Counted from the first letter of the stretch, positions 44,401-54,370 are shown. The stretch is DNA of 64,000 bases from Tribonema minus (GCA_017506865.1 JAFCMP010000535.1:434001-498000); one strand, 5' to 3'. Notes: generated from the letters alone by a model not told the origin. Numbers and translations: made by a program.

Positions 44401-47381
44401 GTGTTTACCTCTGCGTCGACTGCGCTTTCCACTGGCAACCATAGCCGTGACAGGTGCTGTCTCGGTCATTGTTGCGTGGGTGCTGTTATCACCAGCCTGC
44501 GTTACGTCTGACTCACCACGTTTCCCGGCTGGCTGGCGAGGCGACCTGGCAACGACCGGTTCCCTAAGGGAGAGTTGGTCAAACACCGTTGCCAGGTCAT
44601 TACCTTCTTCTCGGAGGGAGAGCAAGCTGAACGTGACCGTCAGGTCATGCATCTGACTCACCAGCGGTGCGCAGGAAGTCCGGCCCAGCAGGGTCTGTGT
44701 TGCTGGCGCGTCGCTGGGCGCCGGCCGCATATGCAGTCGGCGTGACGTGCGGCAGGGTCCAAGCTTGGTACCCGTCGGCCAAGCGCAAAGCACCGTGACG
44801 CGTGCCCGATTGGGGGCAAGGGCCAGTGCACGTACCCTGCGCGCGAGTGCGCCAGCCGCCCCCAGCAGGCCTTGCCAGTGTGATCCCGTCGGGTCCCTGG
44901 GGCATTCGCTAGACTGAGCGCCCGCTGCGACAGCAGCTGCGGCACTGCCAGGTGTGCTGGGCACACGATCGTTGCTTGACATCGTTGCGCCGCTATCGCT
45001 AGCACGACTTTCGCCAGGCAGCACACCCATTGTGCTGCTCCGGGTCAGTCTCGGCAGCGGCGCATCTGCCACACCGTCCAACGTAGATGCATGGGCTTGC
45101 CTGGGGTCTACCCCCAGGTGCTCGCATCCGAGGAATTTGCGTATGGGACCACATTTGCTAGCGGCGGCGAGCAGCGCGGCTGTTGGCTTCAGGCTATTCC
45201 CCCCACCAACAGCTGCACCACCCGCTGCCGCCGCGCATGTCGTTGGTCGGGTGTGTATGTCAGCAATGTGATCATGGCCTGATGCACGGTCACAGCCTGA
45301 CAGTGTGCATGCTGTCGCGGCGACCGGGCCTGCGAGGCAGTCGGCGCAGCGCCACACGTCGCACTGGTCCAGGGCCCCTAGATCACCAGATGGTGTCGTG
45401 GCGCTTGCTGCTGTGCGTCTGATGAAGAGGTTGCCGCACCCGTCGCAGACCTGCTCTAGGCCGCCGTATATTGGTCGGTGGTCTAGGAAAAGCTGAACAT
45501 GCAGTTCTGCAAATTGCTTCCCTTTCCCTGTGTGGCGCGTGCGCTGGTGTGCACATGCGTGTGCCGCTGGGCAATTCTTTCCCGGGGCCCGAGGATTTGC
45601 TCGCACTATGAACTTGTCGCACATGCGGCAGTCCAGCCCCGGGATATTGACCTTCCGGTTGGCAGCGGGTGTCTTGGCGGGCGCCAAAACTGTCATAGCG
45701 GTGATGCCGGATATTGGGTGCCCGTTGCGACTGTTACCGTCAGAGGTGACGCTGCCGCCTGACAGAGAGGCGCCGCTGCCAGCTGGCTGCAAAGACCGGG
45801 ACGTGATTCGTCTCTGGTGACCCGCCGGCCCAGGTTCGCCAACTTCCATCGGTACAGGCATGGTCACGGTGACCGGCTTTGCCAGCGCACCGCCAGACTG
45901 TGGCTCTGGACGGGTGACGCTGCCAGTGCTTTGGGCGCTGGCGCGGCGCCGACCCCGCTGGGGTGCAGCCGCCCCACGTTCGCCGCCCGGTGCAGCAGCC
46001 GCTGCGGCCGCTGGTGCTGTTGTCACCATGTCTGCAGTACATGGGGTTTCCGCTGCGGTGACCTCCATCGGCTGAGGACCGGGATGCCACTGGGGAGAGG
46101 CGCCGCTGCTAGCTGGCTGCGAAGGCCGCGACGTGATCCGTCTCTGGTGACCCGCTGGCCCACTGGTAGGTTCGCCAACTTCCATCGGTACGGGCACGGT
46201 CGTGGTGACCGCCTTTGCCAGCGCACTCAGTTTGCCAGACGGCGACTCTGGGCGGTTGATGCTGCCAATGCTTCCGAGGCGTCCCAGGGGCGGCCCGGCG
46301 CTGGCGCCGCGACGCCGACCCCGCCGGGATGCAGCTGCCCCGCGTTGGCCATCTGATGCGGCAGCGCCTGCCGGCGGTTTTGGCACCATGTCTGCCGCAC
46401 GTGGCGTTGCCGCCGCCGTTAAGTCGGAGGTAACCTTGCGACCGCATGCAGCGGCGGCTGTGACAGTCGTCCGTGGCTGTGCAACCACCGGGTTGGCCGG
46501 TGCGGGCCCCGCCGCTGGTGCGGCAGTGGCAGCCGTCACTAAAGGCGTTTTCCGCCGCGAACGTCGTTTTGGCATTGGCGTTGTCGCTACTGGTGAATCC
46601 GGCGGCAGTGTCGCCCGACGGCGTTTATTTGCCGCTGGTGGCGGTAGTACCACCAAGCTCAGTACAATCATCGCTGCTGGCGGCAGTGCCTCCCGTAAAC
46701 TCGCCGCTTGAGACTCCGAGTCACTGGCAGGCTGATGCCGCGGGCGCTTCGTCTGTGAGCATCCCCTGTCACAGTGATTAGCGGCACCTGGGCTAGACAG
46801 ATGGCGGCGGCGCTTCTTGACGTGCGCGTGGCTGCCACTGCCCTGAGGCTCGTCCGAGTCGGCTGACGACAAGTGTAGTCTGCGCATGCTTCTGCACAGC
46901 TCTGCAACCTGACTGCACACTGGCACCTCTGGCATCGGCCGCGGTCTAGAGCTCTGGGCCATCAGCTGAGGTGGTGGCGGGCCGGGTATCGGTGGCGGGT
47001 CCGGTATCGGCGGCGGGCCCGGTATCGGCGGTGGGCCCGGTATCGGCGGCGGGCCCGGTATCGGCGGGGGGCCCGGTATCGGCGGCGGGCCCGGGATCGG
47101 CGGCGGGCCCGGGATCGGCGGCGGGCCCGGGATTGGCGGCGGGCCCGGGATCGGTGGCGGCGGCGGTATCACTAGGCGTACCCAACGGCCAACACCATGG
47201 CGGCGTCTGCGGCGTGTGTCAGATTGGCGTGCAGCTTTGACCTGCCACCACCACAAGCCAGTATTCAGCCCGTGGTTGCGCTGTTCCCGTTTGCGTTTCA
47301 GAGGTGACCCCTCCCCACGTGAGGCAGGGCTGGTAAGCCAGTGGAGAGCCATAGCTTTGAAAGGCGACTTTGAGGCGCGAG

Positions 47382-47412
<31 letters not shown>

Positions 47413-47442
47413 CAGGCTCGGTCTCGAATGCGCGGCTGCCAA
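38500..47442 (-). CDS. LINE polyprotein: OTU-like protease, reverse transcriptase, RLE endonuclease
   Basis: 2,980 uninterrupted codons. The listed ATG gives an eight-Phe run from the T tract, so the real start is probably MALHWLTSPASRGEG near 47,352. In order: PPPIPG repeats (about 93-155); low-complexity basic linkers; a Cys/His-rich region (about 603-730, GLDCRMCDKF, CDGCGNLF, CADC); an OTU-like cysteine protease (about 1,110-1,325) with VGNGNCLIHTALHG and a distal NVGHFELLVA; zinc fingers (LRCPLCTLAFW; near 1,490); reverse transcriptase (about 1,950-2,330) with GGLDGLRYEHLL, LDCENAFNSVDRAAIVRG, GCQQGDPLGPLYFAVA and active site FLDDLNVL; a C-x3-C-x8-H-x4-C knuckle (CPWRC...HAISC) near 2,757; and a restriction-like endonuclease end (YRADTVIDP, KGIVLDTSV). 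No AP-endonuclease seen. It would copy its RNA at nicked chromosomal DNA. Confidence 0.9.
46975..47170 (-). repeat. 21-bp coding minisatellite (PPPIPG) in the LINE
   Basis: About nine tandem units like GGGCCCGGTATCGGCGGC code a proline-rich run PPPIPGP near the LINE protein N-terminus. Units differ at silent sites. Confidence 0.85.
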
Positions 47443-47474
47443 CCGCGAATACTCCCCTGCACAACTATACCACT
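47382..47474 (-). repeat. tRNA-like (SINE-like) segment with T26 tail in the LINE 5' region
   Basis: On the minus strand, AGTGGTATAGTTGTGCAGGG resembles an A box, CGCGG-TTGGCAG-CCGCG is a perfect anticodon-like stem with a 7-base loop, and CATTCGAGACC resembles a B box; 26 T follow (A run at 47,382-47,407 on plus). The T-arm is too short for a working tRNA. It could be a SINE head or a pol III promoter serving the LINE. Confidence 0.55.
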
Positions 47475-47690
47475 TTCAGTTCAAGATCCCGTCCTGCTCT
47501 GGTGTATCTGTTGAGGTGCTTCTCCCGCCGTCGTGAAACGAGCGGTGGTGGAACGAGTCGGTGTGCTCAAGCTCTCTGCCTCTGACCAACACAAGGCAGC
47601 TGGGCTGAATGCAATGCTGTGCAATTCGTGTCCTTGCCGCTGCAGTGTCGTGGTCCTGTCGTGTCTGTGCGTGTGCTGAATGCAGTCAGT

Positions 47691-47698
47691 CCATGTAC
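47691..47698. repeat. LINE target-site duplication, right copy (CCATGTAC)
   Basis: Identical to 38,414-38,421. Confidence 0.85.
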
Positions 47699-48083
47699 TT
47701 TGACGATCATCATTTGTCCGCAAATAGCGGCGAACTTGGGATGCCGAAATTCCCACGTAACGTTCCTTAAGGTAACTCCAGAACCTGGTCATTCCCATAC
47801 TCGAGGGCATGTTAGACCACTCCTCCTCAAGGACGTAAAACACTTCAGGCTGCGTGAGCAAAATACGGTTTTTCCACGTGTACACGTCGTGCTCTTCATC
47901 GTAATTATAGGGCCCGCCTTTCTCTAGGGGAAAACGAGCTTTCAGGTCATTTGCATCGCGAATTTTCCACATGCTGAGAAAATTCAGCTTTCGCTGGAAC
48001 TCAAGGTCTCCAGCAGTGTTCTGATGCCTGCCCTCAAGCCCATCGGCGATTTCCTTTGATGCAGCTGCTGATTCTTCCGCCAT
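47699..48083 (-). pseudogene. PLV DDE integrase, N-terminal part
   Basis: Starts MAEESAAASKEIADGLEG. The sequence continues LEFQRKLNFLSMWKIRDAND, then a helix-turn region (VFYVLEEEWSNMPSSMGMTR, FWSYLKERYVGISASQVRRY) that matches the zinc-binding/HTH head usual before the catalytic core in PLV integrases (GIsxxxVxxFL pattern). The LINE at 38,422-47,690 separates it from the catalytic part. Transcribed away from the polymerase gene. Confidence 0.75.
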
Positions 48084-48320
48084 GATGTTTGTGTATTATC
48101 ACAAGGCACATAAAATAAAAACACATGGTCGAAATTGACACAAAAAATTGTTTTGCAGGAGTAAATGGATCCTTGGGCCCCAACACTCGTTCACCAGAGG
48201 CGCGCGAAATGCTTCAAACCCCCTAGTGGCGGCAAGAAGCTGAACATGCTTTACGCGTGCACCTCACAGGGTATGAGTGAAGACGTGTGTATAAAGATGG
48301 AGTGGGGCTCGCCAGTCCAT

Positions 48321-48666
48321 CCGACCAAAATCCGACCAATCCGACCAAAGCCCGACCAAAACGTTTCGTGCTTCACCGGCCCCCGGACGGCATCTGCCCT
48401 CGGTGGCGGCGGCGGCCCGACCAATCCGACCAATCCGACCAAAATATTACTCAAGGATCCTAATACATAAATAAGAATAGTTAGTAGCCTTCAAGGACTC
48501 GTTTCACTTTTCTTTTTTGATTTTTCATTTATCTTTTAATAATATTTGGTCGGATTGGTCGGATTGGTCGTAGAAATATAGTTAAGGAGGGCGAGAGGCG
48601 CCCGGCGGCCACAGGTCGAAAACATTTTGGTCGGGCTTTGGTCGGATTGGTCGGATTATGGTCGGG
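48321..48666. repeat. Nested inverted repeat of CCGACCAAT iterons around an AT-rich core
   Basis: Left outer block 48,321-48,362 (CCGACCAAAATCCGACCAAT and so on) is nearly the exact reverse complement of right outer block 48,625-48,666; left inner block 48,416-48,449 pairs with right inner block 48,541-48,572 (AATATTTGGTCGGATTGGTC). The 92 bases between, 48,449-48,541, are AT-rich. It lies between the diverging integrase and polymerase genes and fits a replication origin or a two-way promoter. Confidence 0.8.
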
Positions 48667-48856
48667 CTGCACCGCGGCAGGCGGCCAAACGTTCTCCGCG
48701 CCGCGAAGTCATGGGTGTCAGCCGTGAAATAAAATGTGTGTCTGCTGTGGACAAGGCATGGCGCTCCCCATCATTCCCCCGCAGCTGTCGCCTGTGGCCT
48801 AACTGGAACCGGTTAACGAGCGGATTTTGAATGATTTGCTTTAGAAAGGAAGGGAT

Positions 48857-49768
48857 GTGCTACAGGGCATATCTCAGACCTCAGTGAACCCCGAGCACAG
48901 AGGGCGCGACCTGGTGGCCATACTCCAGGCCTACAAGGAGAGGCCCATTAAGGGTGACTTCTATAGGACTGTCAAGTACCACTTCAGCAAGGGGCGGACG
49001 GAGGGACGGCTTACGGCAGAGGGAGTGACTCTACAGGGAGTGGATCGACCGATACGGCACGCCCTATCCCACGGGCGACTAAGGGATGTTGATGTGGTGA
49101 ATTGTCAGCCGACTCTGCTGTCACAGGCGCTGCAGCGATGCGGGCGTGAGTGCCCTGCCCTACTTGAATACGTGAGTGCCCGAGACTCCAAGCTTAAGGA
49201 GCTGGTGGAGCAGTACGGCCTGGAAAGAGATGACGCCAAAAACGTGTTCCTCAGAGCGATGTACGGAGGAGCATGTGTGACGAGGGACGGGCGGCGACTA
49301 GATGCGGACTTCTTGCTGCGCTTTAGCAAGGAAATGAGGGAACACATGAACTTTATTGCAGAGCAGTATCCCGAAACGTTCAAGTTATGCCAGCGGATGG
49401 GCAAGGACTATCCCGAATCGAGCTGCACGAGCATGATTGTGGGGGCCATTGAAAACGGTATTCTGCGTGTGATGGTGGAACTGGCCAAGGCACGCAAGAT
49501 GAAGATTGAAGTGCTAGCTTACGACGGCATGATGGTCAACCACATCCCCGAGGGGTTCCTGGAGGAAGTGGAACAGGCCATTGAGGAGCGCACGGGGTAT
49601 GCCGTGAAGTTGACGGAGAAGGAGATTCCGGAGTACGACCTGGAGGCTCTAAGGGCGCGGTATGTCAAATCGGAGCCGGCAGAGGAAGTGAAAGTGACTG
49701 GAAAGCGAAAGCGGAAGCGCGAGCCGATACCGCCCAAGTTGATTCCGGCAACGCCGTTGAACGGATGA
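48857..49768 (+). CDS. PLV TVpol-like DNA polymerase (family-A-like)
   Basis: 303 codons. Motifs that fit the transposon-virus polymerase found in PLVs and virophages: DVDVVNCQPTLLSQALQ (motif A-like Asp in a DxxNxxP setting), DDAKNVFLRAMYGGACV (O-helix-like motif B), and IEVLAYDGMMVNHIP (motif C-like Asp). The tail is basic (KVTGKRKRKREPIPPK). It would copy the viral genome. In related viruses TVpol and the SF3 helicase are one protein; here they are two frames (next at 49,892), which suggests damage. The start is uncertain because no promoter is recognised. Confidence 0.75.
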   Translation: MLQGISQTSVNPEHRGRDLVAILQAYKERPIKGDFYRTVKYHFSKGRTEGRLTAEGVTLQGVDRPIRHALSHGRLRDVDVVNCQPTLLSQALQRCGRECPALLEYVSARDSKLKELVEQYGLERDDAKNVFLRAMYGGACVTRDGRRLDADFLLRFSKEMREHMNFIAEQYPETFKLCQRMGKDYPESSCTSMIVGAIENGILRVMVELAKARKMKIEVLAYDGMMVNHIPEGFLEEVEQAIEERTGYAVKLTEKEIPEYDLEALRARYVKSEPAEEVKVTGKRKRKREPIPPKLIPATPLNG

Positions 49769-49891
49769 GACCATGGAACACTTGAAGGATGTGTGTGATG
49801 GCGACTTGGGAGTTGCTAGGGAGACTCCGAGGTTGCCAGGCTCAGGGGCGACAGCCTGAAGAACGTCTCGGGTGACGACAAGGATTCCGTC

Positions 49892-51337
49892 ATGTACCGA
49901 TACGACAGCAGCACCTGCCTGTGGCTGATTGCTGATACGGCGGACATTATGGTTTTCGACATTGCGGGTAGTGTGAGGCCTGAGGTCAGAGCCATTCTGG
50001 ATGCGCACGCCACCCGTATCGAGCACCTGGCCAAGCAATCTGCATCCGATGAGGCGCCGCCTTTGAGCAAGCAGGAGCAGGCTGAGCTGTACCTGTTTGG
50101 AAGGGCTGAGAAGGTGTGGCAGGAGCTGAGCAAGGCCTCTAAGTTGTGGGCGGTTATGCGACTGTTGTGCAACACGGTCAGGGATCAGGATTTCAAGAAG
50201 AAGCTGAATGCTGACCCTGAGGCCCTCAGCGTGCGCAACGGGGTGATCAATTTGAGAACGAAGGAGCTGAGGGCACGCACCAAGGAGGACCACATGACGT
50301 ACGCAATTGATTTCGATTACGATCCTGAGCACCCCGAAAAGCCGGAGTTGGTGGACATCATGAAGCAAATCACCTTGGCGAACATACTAGGTCGCACGGA
50401 CTACCTGGTGTATTTGCAACAGCTACTCGGCTACGGGTTGACAGCGTACGATAGGGAAGAGATCGTGGCCTTTTTGATAGGGAATGGAGCCAATGGGAAG
50501 GGCCTGATCAATCATTTCATGAAGCTGATACTGGGACCGCTTTTCTACAGCGCCGCTGCCGATCTAGTGCGGGCTAGCAAGCACGGCCGCGGCCCCGGAT
50601 CTGCGTGCTCCGATGTGATGAAGATGAAGGGGAAGCGCGTAGTATACATTGACGAGATGCCGGAGGGCCGCATCGACGAACAGCTCTTCACATCTCTGTC
50701 GGGAGGTGCGGATATTGCGGCGCGCGAGTTGCACGGGAAGCAGGAGGAGTTCCCCCCCACTCATCTTTTGATCATCAACAGCAACCACATGCCGGTGGTA
50801 AACCCGAGTCCCATGATCATTCGTCGCATCGCCGCCCTCCCCTTTGACGCCGAGTTCCGCTTGGAAGACGACGGCGATATAGAGATGCGTTACGACCCCG
50901 AGAACCCCTGTCAATTCAAGCGTGACAACTCCTTGAAGACAAGGATAAGCAACGGCTACCTGTGTGGGGCATTCCTGAGCTGGGCGGTGGATGGTGCCAG
51001 CACGTACTTGGAGGCTGGCAAGCTGCCCCCCAAACCAGAATGCTGTGCGGTGAAGTGTGACGACATCAAGATTGAGAACGACCGACTGGGCCAGTTCTTA
51101 GAAGAGACTCTCACTGTCACAATGAGGTGTATCGAGGCTGAGAGCGAGGAGTACAGTTGCGCATCGCTGCTTCTGAAGTACAATGCGTTCCGGAGGCCTC
51201 GTGCCATAATTAAGAAGCGGGATATGCAAGCTGAGATGGAGAAACGGGGTTTCCCGTATGAGAAGAGCGTGCGAGGCACGAGGGTTTGGGTATACAAGGG
51301 CATTAGGTATAACACCGAGGAATATCACGATTTTTAA
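49892..51337 (+). CDS. PLV superfamily 3 helicase (D5-like)
   Basis: 481 codons. An N-terminal D5-N-like region (DPEALSVRNGVINLRTKELR) leads to the SF3 ATPase: Walker A FLIGNGANGKGLI near residue 195, Walker B VVYIDEMPEGR near 250, and motif C HLLIINSNHMP near 300 with the following arginine pair (MIIRRIAALPF). A C-terminal winged-helix-like part follows (KRDMQAEMEKRGFPYEKSVR). It unwinds DNA for viral replication together with the polymerase just upstream. The frame reads well through to the stop. Confidence 0.9.
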   Translation: MYRYDSSTCLWLIADTADIMVFDIAGSVRPEVRAILDAHATRIEHLAKQSASDEAPPLSKQEQAELYLFGRAEKVWQELSKASKLWAVMRLLCNTVRDQDFKKKLNADPEALSVRNGVINLRTKELRARTKEDHMTYAIDFDYDPEHPEKPELVDIMKQITLANILGRTDYLVYLQQLLGYGLTAYDREEIVAFLIGNGANGKGLINHFMKLILGPLFYSAAADLVRASKHGRGPGSACSDVMKMKGKRVVYIDEMPEGRIDEQLFTSLSGGADIAARELHGKQEEFPPTHLLIINSNHMPVVNPSPMIIRRIAALPFDAEFRLEDDGDIEMRYDPENPCQFKRDNSLKTRISNGYLCGAFLSWAVDGASTYLEAGKLPPKPECCAVKCDDIKIENDRLGQFLEETLTVTMRCIEAESEEYSCASLLLKYNAFRRPRAIIKKRDMQAEMEKRGFPYEKSVRGTRVWVYKGIRYNTEEYHDF

Positions 51338-51498
51338 ATGACCTTTATTGAATTGTTCTTTTCCGAGAGCGTGCGCAAGATCTCAGGTCCGTATGCCCAT
51401 TGCAGTTGCTTGATGAGCTCATCTAGTAAAACATCTTCATCGCCGGGGTGGTTGCAGAACTTGCCGTGAGGGAACAGCTTTGTGTTGTACTTGGACTT

Positions 51499-51651
51499 CT
51501 ACACAATGTGGTGTACCTCTTTGGACTTGCGGAGGTGATTTAGCACTCCGTGCCTGGGCTCCTTGATCCCACATTTCTTGCCGCACACGGGGCACTCCCC
51601 CGAATTGACAATGGCGTGCAGTGCATCAAGCTCGGCCCTTGTTACCGCCAT
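51499..51651 (-). pseudogene. PLV small C2H2-like zinc-finger protein remnant
   Basis: Minus-strand frame of 50 codons from ATG 51,651: MAVTRAELDALHAIV, then CPVCGKKCGIKEPRHGVLNH, a Cys-x2-Cys...His layout like a single zinc finger. Related sequence seems to continue past the frame's end towards 51,340, so the gene is probably broken. It overlaps the upstream part of the GNAT gene's region on the other strand. Confidence 0.45.
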
Positions 51652-51741
51652 TTCAGTGTGAGCTACTATGAGACGACAATATTATTTTTGGTCCGTTTAC
51701 CGCACATACACCAAAACCGCGTTTGTGCTTGGCGATCTAAA

Positions 51742-52209
51742 ATGTGCACCTCAGGTAAGACACCCATGAGTTACATCGGGGCCGAGTGCAGGTTGCACCA
51801 GCACCGTGCGGTGCGCGACCAGTTGGAGAAGTTTCACAGGAGATTTGCCCGCGATGACCGCTGGGTCGAGACCCACAGTGCTTGGTTTGATGGCACAACG
51901 CAATGCGTGGTAGCGACAGGCGATGACAAGATCGTTGGGTACATGCTGCTCACTCCTAACTCGCGTGGCAGCAGCGTCACGTGCATTTACAACACCCTGG
52001 TGCGGAGGGGCATGCGCAGGCGTGGCATTTGTAGGGCGATGCTGAAGGTGGCGAAGGAGCACTTTCCACACCTGTGGAGCATGTGCAACATTCTAACAGC
52101 CCCCGTGTGGCTGAGACTGGGGGCCACTGTCAAGCCCAGACAGGGGTGTGGTGCAGAGTACGATTTGGAGATCATTACACGCACCAGAAAGCTAAGCACA
52201 GACCTGTGA
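51742..52209 (+). CDS. PLV GNAT-family acetyltransferase-like protein
   Basis: The likely start is ATG 51,742 (MCTSGKTPMSYIGAECRL), giving 155 residues; the frame is open further upstream. The GNAT core is visible: a strand with VVATGDDKIVGYMLLTP, then CIYNTLVRRGMRRRGICRAM (the acetyl-CoA-binding RxxGxGxA-type loop and helix) and LKVAKEHFPHLWSMCNI. GNATs move an acetyl group to amines or protein N-termini; in viruses the target is usually unknown. It sits between replication genes and the recombinase-like gene. The frame looks whole. Confidence 0.65.
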   Translation: MCTSGKTPMSYIGAECRLHQHRAVRDQLEKFHRRFARDDRWVETHSAWFDGTTQCVVATGDDKIVGYMLLTPNSRGSSVTCIYNTLVRRGMRRRGICRAMLKVAKEHFPHLWSMCNILTAPVWLRLGATVKPRQGCGAEYDLEIITRTRKLSTDL

Positions 52210-52232
52210 GTCACATGAAATGAAAGTCATAT

Positions 52233-53578
52233 TTACACAACAATGTCCACCCCCTTCTTCAGCAGCCTCATCAGGATCGCTTTCGATTCTGTGGGCAAGG
52301 CTGTGTTGTCTTTGATCAAATTCATGGCGTTACAGAACTGCTCCATCGACATACGCTCGGTGGCGGCAGAAGAGCCGCTGAACTCCCTGCGCTCCCGCGG
52401 TCCACGGCTGCGGACCACGGTGTCACGGCTGTCAGCTGTGCGCCTGCTCTGCCCGCTCTCGTCGCTGTCTGCCGCCTCGCTCGCTGCGGGTTCGCTACGG
52501 TTGGAGTCGTTCATGGTACGCTGTCTCTTTGCTGCTGGCTGCTCAGCATTGTTTTCATCGTTTACACCCTCCTCAGCAACCTCTTCCTCCATGAGCACGT
52601 CCCCATCTTCATCAAAGTGCTCATCCCCCATCTCAATCATCAAATGGTCGTAGTTGTCGTAGGCCGTGCGGATCTGAGCGTGGTGCAGGAACTCCCTGCC
52701 GTCGATAGCACCGTGCCGGGCCTTGGTCAGCTGCATCATGGCTGCATGGTGGAGGTAGCAAAGCTTGTGGGAGGTGGCCTTGATGCCGCGGGCGTTGGAG
52801 AAGGTGGCCAGCACAGGGCGGAAGTGGTTCTCATAGTCCACGCACCACTGCTCGAGCACAGGCAGCCTGGGCATGGCCTCGTTGATCTTCTCCGCCTTTT
52901 TCGAGTTGAGCTTGGGGCTCGACCACTGGGCGCGGAGCAGCTGAAACTTGTGGACGAAGGTGAGGGCAGGCACCATGATGGGCACACGCATCGCTTTGGG
53001 TGACTTGCCCTGCTTCTCCAGCCTGTCGACGATCACTCTGTGGACGCTGGTGTACTTGGGGTGGTTCAGCGCTGCATACACAGTGTTGACGTAGTGGATG
53101 ACCTCTCCGATGCGCAGGCCAGAGACGATCATGAGCGCTATGGCCAGCTCCACCATGTCGCAGGTGTCGGGCCCCTCCACTATGCCTTTGGCCCAGTTGA
53201 TGATGCTCAGCGTAACGGCCCAGGTGAACGGAACCTGCCGCAGTCTCTCTTGGCCTGATTCATTGCCGCCTCGTTGGCCCTGCGCTCTGCGTTGAGCACG
53301 GTGGCGTACCAGTGCTGGTGCAGCGGGTTGTTGGCCTCCTTGAGAGCGGTCATGGTGGTGGTGACTACGCCGGACAGGGTGCCGTCACCAAGCCCAAACT
53401 CCTCTCGGGCCCTTATCACCCACTGGTGCACCAGCTTGTTGACCTGCTCACGCGCATCAGGCTCGTTCAGCAACGCCTGGTTTAGGCCCAGGGCGTACTC
53501 CATGCAGCTGGCGGCGGCGTCTTTGATGGTCATGGCTCTGGGTGCTTTGGGTGTGGCTGTGCAGATGGGTTGTGACAT
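52233..53578 (-). pseudogene. PLV tyrosine recombinase / telomere-resolvase-like gene (broken copy)
   Basis: Minus-strand coding sequence begins MSQPICTATPKAPRAM at 53,578 and ends with GVDIVV at 52,233. Features of the tyrosine recombinase fold: MVELAIALMIVSGLRIGEVI (helix with the first catalytic Arg), a Lys-bearing hairpin (RLEKQGKSPKAMRVPIMVPA), ATSHKLCYLHHAAM (box II position), and REFLHHAQIRTAYDNYDHL (candidate His and Tyr nucleophile). The hairpin layout and HxxxxTAxxxY ending recall protelomerases (TelN/TelA). An acidic, Ser/Arg-rich tail follows. Together with the terminal palindromes, a role in resolving hairpin telomeres is attractive. The gene looks broken. Assignment rests on pattern, not alignment. 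Confidence 0.6.
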
Positions 53579-53717
53579 GGAGGTGCTGGCTGTTACTTTT
53601 GGGGCTAGATTATTCTGATCAGCCCTGAAGCATTTTTAAGATTCTTCTGAGCCATGATGATGTGTTCTGGGAGATACGTTATCATGGGACAACGAGTTCG
53701 TCCCACAAATGCAACGT

Positions 53718-54370
53718 GAGGCATTTAATTTAATCATTAATTGCTGCAATCATTGTGTCATGGGCTCTAGAGTACGAGTTCAGCCAGGCAGAGCAACACC
53801 AGGCATTAATTATTAATTGCTGCTGTCATTGCATAGGGTTCTCTATAGCATGAGTTCAATCAGACAGAGCAACACCAGGCATTAATCATTAATTGCTGCT
53901 GTCATTGCATAGGGTTCTCTAGAGCATGAGTTCAGCCAGACAGAGCAACACCACTGGGCCAGGCATTAATCATTAATTGCTGCTGTCATTGCATAGGGTT
54001 CTCTAGAGCATGAGTTCAGCCAGACAGAGCAACACCAGGCATTAATCATTAATTGCCGCTGTCATTGCATAGGGTTCTCTAGAGCATGAGTTCAGTCAGA
54101 CAGAGCATCACCAGGCATTAATTATTAATTGCTGCTGTCATTGCATAGGGTTCTCTAGAGCATGAGTTCAGTCAGACAGAGCATCACCAGGCATTAATTA
54201 ATTGCTGCTGTCATTGCATAGGGTTCTCTAGAGCATGAGTTCAGTCAGACAGAGCAACACAAGGCATTAATTATTAATTTCTACTGTCATTGCATAGGGT
54301 TCTCTAGAGCATGAGTTCAGTCAGACAGAGCAACAACAACAGGCATTAATCATTTATGGCAAATGTCATT
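53718..54370 (-). repeat. 76-bp minisatellite, right subterminal array
   Basis: About eight units start near 53,801, 53,877, 53,961, 54,037, 54,113, 54,189, 54,262 and 54,341, after a diverged first unit near 53,719. Core: AGGCATTAATCATTAATTGC then TCTAGAGCATGAGTTCAG. These are the reverse complement of the left array's unit with about 20% difference. One unit carries an 8-base insertion. Confidence 0.95.

Larger units (their letters stand above)
38422..47690 (-). mobile_element. Full-length non-LTR retrotransposon (RLE-type LINE) inside the PLV integrase gene
   Basis: Bounded by the identical 8-bp duplication CCATGTAC, 9,269 bases long, on the minus strand. The 3' end carries the same tail (CCTTTATAAAT then ACAAGTCCA) as the fragment at 22,194. 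It contains one giant open frame, a 5' region with a tRNA-like segment and a 26-base A run (plus strand), and no poly-A at the 3' end. It splits the PLV integrase, so it is younger than the PLV integration. Confidence 0.92.

Noticed and set aside
38500-47442. LTR retrotransposon or giant host gene
   Set aside because: No long terminal repeats, no protease-integrase order; the reverse transcriptase is followed by a CCHC knuckle and RLE-like end, and 3'-anchored truncated copies exist, as in LINEs.
47408-47474. Functional tRNA gene
   Set aside because: The T-arm lacks its 5' strand and the acceptor ends do not pair; only the anticodon-like arm and the box motifs are kept.
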